Shown here piece after piece: positions 40,440-42,708 of a stretch of 42,708 nucleotides of DNA. The first letter of the stretch is position 1. Each line of letters starts with the position of its first letter. Under the pieces are notes generated by a model, which searched no databases, had not been told where the DNA came from, and saw nothing but the letters and a program-made list of their open reading frames with translations. The position numbers and the translations under genes are program-made. This stretch comes from a virus: the IMG/VR virus record IMGVR_UViG_3300007960_000047, positions 1 through 42,708 of that record. One strand, written 5' to 3'.

Positions 40440-41394
40440 ACGGATTAGTACCGATCCAGTGCACGCCTGGGTCACGACGGTCAGGCATCAGGTCAATGGC
40501 TGCCTGCCGGTTGAAGATCCCACGCTCACCACTCTTGCTCTCGTAGAGGGCGGTCCACTCACGGAGGAAGGAACCTACGGATGGGGTGCCGAGGTATGTG
40601 GCACTGTTGTTGGCGAGGGCTCGCTCTGGGTGGTCGTTCCACCATGCACCAGACTTTGCCGTTGCCAGATCAGTGTCCCCCAGATCAGACAGTGAGATAA
40701 GAGCAGACCGACGAACACCCCCAACCACCACGACTTCTGCCGTCTTGCAGACCAGATCGTGGCACTCCATGCTGGTGAGTTTCCTGCCTGCCGCCTGCTT
40801 GAACACACGCACTGCGAACCTGAACAGTTGGTCGAGGGGCTCTGGTCCACTGGCTCTACCTCCAAAGGTCTTGAGTCTGCTGCCTGCCGGTCGCACTTTG
40901 CTCATGTCCCACCGTGGGATACGACCAAGGTACAGCATGGCGATCAATTCACGGAATGCTTTAGCCCATCCAAGTTTACTGTCGGCTACCACAATGGTGG
41001 TGTCCGTGTGGTAGAACTCGTCAGCCACCACGGGCAACTGACGGATGCACTCCTGCTCGACGCTGAACCCCACACCCGTACCGTTCATCAGGATGTACAG
41101 GATCTCGTCGAACGCAACCTGATCGTCGATGGCAATGAACGCACAGTTGTACCCAGCCACGTTCTCCTTGGCTAGGGCTGGGCCTGCGGTCATCAGGCAC
41201 CGCATACTGGGCATGACCTCCTTGTCGTAGATCGCGTTGTACAGTTCGTCGTATTCCTCCGTAGTCAGAAGGTCACGGAAGAACTCCATGTACCTGGTGA
41301 CCGTCTCCTCCCACGTCTCTCGCCGTCCCTTGTCGTCTACCCACCGGGCGTAGCGAGAAATATGGATAAACTCGGTATACACATCCTCTGTCAA
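40440..41394 (-). CDS. nrdJ: class II ribonucleotide reductase, exon 1
   Basis: The N-terminal half of the B12-dependent reductase that makes deoxyribonucleotides for phage DNA. It shows SRYARW..., MPSMRCLMTAGPAL, GYNCAFI (Cys84, one of the redox pair), ILMNGTGVGFSVE, and ends IGTNP before an in-frame stop formed by intron sequence (TAA at 40438). Without splicing the product ends just before the catalytic Cys. The start is TTG at 41394, with GGAGGTG eight bases upstream inside the 104-residue gene, 3 nt after that gene's stop: clear translational coupling. It lies in the operon driven by the promoter near 41740 with dUTPase and RNA polymerase. Confidence 0.93.
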
Positions 41395-41397
41395 GGC

Positions 41398-41712
41398 TCA
41401 GGCACCTCCGACGATAGAGGCGTACCAACTGGGGACAGCCGTACCACTGGCACTCTCAGCCGTGACCAGTGCAATGCTGTCTCGTCGGGTGTCGGTAAAG
41501 GTACGAGTCTCCCCGGTGGGGACAATGATTTCAGCCAACTGCGTGTTGCTATCCTCATCAGCGTACACACGGAAGGTGATGTTTGCCACACCAGCACCGA
41601 ACGTGAACTGAACGGGGCTGCCACTGTTCACACTGCGTGTCCAGATGGTGACCTCCGAACCTGTGGTGTCAATCGTGTTCGTGTTGCCAGAGATACCAGT
41701 CACAATAGCCAT
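41398..41712 (-). CDS. small beta-rich protein, 104 aa, first gene after promoter
   Basis: A Thr/Ser/Val-rich protein with alternating strands (SEVTIWTRSVNSGSPVQF, ANITFRVYADEDSNTQLAEI, VPTGETRTFTDTRRDSIALV) ending PSWYASIVGGA. It resembles small Ig-like or virion-decoration proteins more than an enzyme, which is odd at the head of the nucleotide and replication operon. AAGGAG lies four bases upstream; its end contains the ribosome site of the reductase. No family recognised. Confidence 0.6.
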   Translation of the reverse strand: MAIVTGISGNTNTIDTTGSEVTIWTRSVNSGSPVQFTFGAGVANITFRVYADEDSNTQLAEIIVPTGETRTFTDTRRDSIALVTAESASGTAVPSWYASIVGGA

Positions 41713-41732
41713 ATGATTCTCCTTATTAAAGG

Positions 41733-41755
41733 GGTGTCCTATAGTTATCCATCAG
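41733..41755 (-). promoter_or_regulatory. T7-like phage promoter upstream of reductase/RNA polymerase operon
   Basis: The minus strand reads GGATAACTATAGGA at 41750-41737, identical to the site at 3016-3003 over all 14 bases. The TAA in it is the stop codon of the 45-residue gene. Transcription would begin about 25 nt before the 104-residue gene. Confidence 0.7.
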
Positions 41756-41882
41756 GATACAGACGCTTCAGTTGTTCTTCCAGATCCCCCTCATCTTGTA
41801 TGCCCTTGTCGTGCAGGTCCACAATATCTTGGGGGTCGTAGTCTCCGTTGATCTGACTCTCGATTTCATACCAGTCACACAT
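41745..41882 (-). CDS. hypothetical acidic protein, 45 aa
   Basis: MCDWYEIESQINGDYDPQDI, then VDLHDKGIQDEGDLEEQLKRLYPDG: very acidic, probably helical at the end. GGAG lies six bases before the start at 41882, which overlaps the ThyX stop by 8 nt. The longer frame reaching into ThyX has no site. Its stop codon lies inside the phage promoter. Function unknown; small acidic phage proteins often inhibit host enzymes, but this is only a possibility. Confidence 0.55.
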   Translation of the reverse strand: MCDWYEIESQINGDYDPQDIVDLHDKGIQDEGDLEEQLKRLYPDG

Positions 41883-42534
41883 GATTATCTCCAAGTCTGT
41901 GCTTCTTGAACGCACCCCAGGTAATGGGGAAGTATTCCTCGATCCACTTCGCAATCACCTCAGCATACACCCGGATCTCCTCCTGTGCATGGGAGTGCAG
42001 CCTCAGTCTCACAAAGTGCAGCAGATTGTGAAGGTCCACCGTTGCATAGAACTCCGTGTACAGGGACACAGGCAGTACCATGCGGGCCATCTCACGGGAC
42101 ACACCCTGATTGAGCATGTCCTCATACACCAGCAGTGACATGCCTGTGATTCCAATTGCCCCCGGTTCCTTGTAGTCTACAGTACCATCGGACATCTGCT
42201 TGTTGTCCTTGGACTGCCCACGCCACACCTCAGGCTCATAGAACTCACACGGTGCCTGCTTGTACCGGTAGGATGCCTCCGCATAGCTCCACGTCCGGTG
42301 CCGTAACCACTGTCGTGCCACAAAGATAGGACACTTGACATACATCTGGACAACGGCGTGCTCGAACGGTGAGGTGTGCTCATGCTCCATGAGGTAGTTC
42401 AGGAGTTTGGTTGTCTCCTCAACCGTCCGCTCCTGTTTGTCACCACCGTAGGACACACGGGCAGCACGCTCGATACTCTGGTCACTACCCATGTGGTCGA
42501 TGATCTCGATGATACCGTGGTCAAGTACCTTCAC
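41875..42534 (-). CDS. thyX: flavin-dependent thymidylate synthase
   Basis: Converts dUMP to dTMP using FAD, NADPH and methylene-tetrahydrofolate. The 219 residues match the family. The ThyX signature is present as RHRTWSYAEASYRY (78-91), with Ala85 where the consensus RHRxxSxNExSxRY has Asn. HTSPFEHA (53-60) and the C-terminal LHNLLHFVRLRLHSHAQEEIR are also typical. With dCMP deaminase and dUTPase it forms a complete dUMP-to-dTMP route. The start is GTG at 42534, overlapping the upstream stop (GTGA), with GGAGGTG four bases before it. Confidence 0.95.
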   Translation of the reverse strand: MKVLDHGIIEIIDHMGSDQSIERAARVSYGGDKQERTVEETTKLLNYLMEHEHTSPFEHAVVQMYVKCPIFVARQWLRHRTWSYAEASYRYKQAPCEFYEPEVWRGQSKDNKQMSDGTVDYKEPGAIGITGMSLLVYEDMLNQGVSREMARMVLPVSLYTEFYATVDLHNLLHFVRLRLHSHAQEEIRVYAEVIAKWIEEYFPITWGAFKKHRLGDNHV

Positions 42535-42708
42535 TCGTCACCTCCTTCTTCTACATCATTCAGATACTCAGACTTGTACCAAAGAATACGCTCACGAAAT
42601 TCTTGCATGTCCTTGGATAAGTACTGCCACCGTAGATCATTGCGGATACGAGAGTCTGGATTAGTATACAATGCTCGTGTGATTATCTCGTCCGCTTCTT
42701 CTAGATCA
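42531..42708 (-). CDS. partial gene at window edge, C-terminal 58 residues
   Basis: The frame is open from the window edge to TGA at 42531 and reads DLEEADEIITRALYTNPDSR through RERILWYKSEYLNDVEEGGDE. It is helical and charged; no family is recognised. Its end contains the GGAGG for ThyX. The start lies outside the window. Confidence 0.6.
   Translation of the reverse strand, partial: DLEEADEIITRALYTNPDSRIRNDLRWQYLSKDMQEFRERILWYKSEYLNDVEEGGDE

Noticed and set aside
1-42708. Direct circular closure of the window ends
   Set aside because: Joining base 1 to 42708 would put the stop of the 3-173 gene in frame just before the partial edge gene, leaving it without a start; sequence is probably missing between the two edges.
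1-42708. tRNA genes, CRISPR arrays, insertion sequences
   Set aside because: Reading both strands I saw no cloverleaf with CCA-type end, no regular spacer-repeat array and no transposase. A tRNA scan would be needed to exclude a diverged tRNA.

Overview
This window is most of the genome of a lytic, T7-like podophage (autographivirus type). Almost every gene is on the minus strand, so transcription runs from high to low coordinates. The identification rests on a single-subunit T7-type RNA polymerase, a T7-type DNA polymerase, a fused primase-helicase, and the T7 structural order: portal, scaffold, capsid, tail tubular A and B, internal virion proteins, tail fibre, terminase. I see no integrase, repressor, tRNA, CRISPR array or photosynthesis gene. 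A lipoprotein with spanin-like topology suggests a Gram-negative host. The host cannot be named from the sequence.

Layout in the direction of transcription. (1) 42708-41745: the end of an unknown gene, ThyX, and a 45-residue protein. (2) A T7-like promoter near 41740, then a small beta-rich protein, a class II (B12-dependent) ribonucleotide reductase, dUTPase, an unknown 93-residue protein, RNA polymerase, dCMP deaminase, a metallophosphoesterase, SSB, a PD-(D/E)xK-like nuclease, primase-helicase, two small proteins, DNA polymerase, a MazG-like dATP/dGTP diphosphohydrolase and a 5'-3' exonuclease. Together these make and process dNTPs and replicate DNA. (3) A terminator and a second promoter near 28490, then a papain-like protein, small proteins, portal, scaffold, capsid and a possible decoration protein. 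A strong terminator at 23391-23427 sits where T7 has Tphi. (4) Tail tubular proteins, ejection proteins, fibre, small beta proteins, a membrane-anchored PAS protein, a GC-rich 842-residue spike-like protein, a possible TIM-barrel protein, a spanin-like lipoprotein, and small and large terminase. (5) 3046-2273: non-coding DNA with a third promoter (in the position of T7 phiOR), a large perfect-stem palindrome and many short repeats. This is the likely genome terminus. (6) 2272-3: small early genes of unknown function, separated by hairpins.

The most unusual element is a group I intron of 805 nt inside the ribonucleotide reductase gene. It interrupts the active-site motif at Asn-Pro|Cys and carries a LAGLIDADG homing endonuclease gene whose start and stop lie against the two strands of the intron's P7 helix. 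Splicing restores a 638-residue reductase. P1, P10, P4, P5, P6 and P7 can all be drawn from the sequence.

Other notable features are three matching phage promoters, two sharing an identical 14-mer; an ATCGGG short-repeat array beside the putative genome end; a recurring GAAA-tetraloop hairpin family; repeats flanking the small terminase gene; a tandemly duplicated early protein; and a PAS-domain membrane protein among the late genes.
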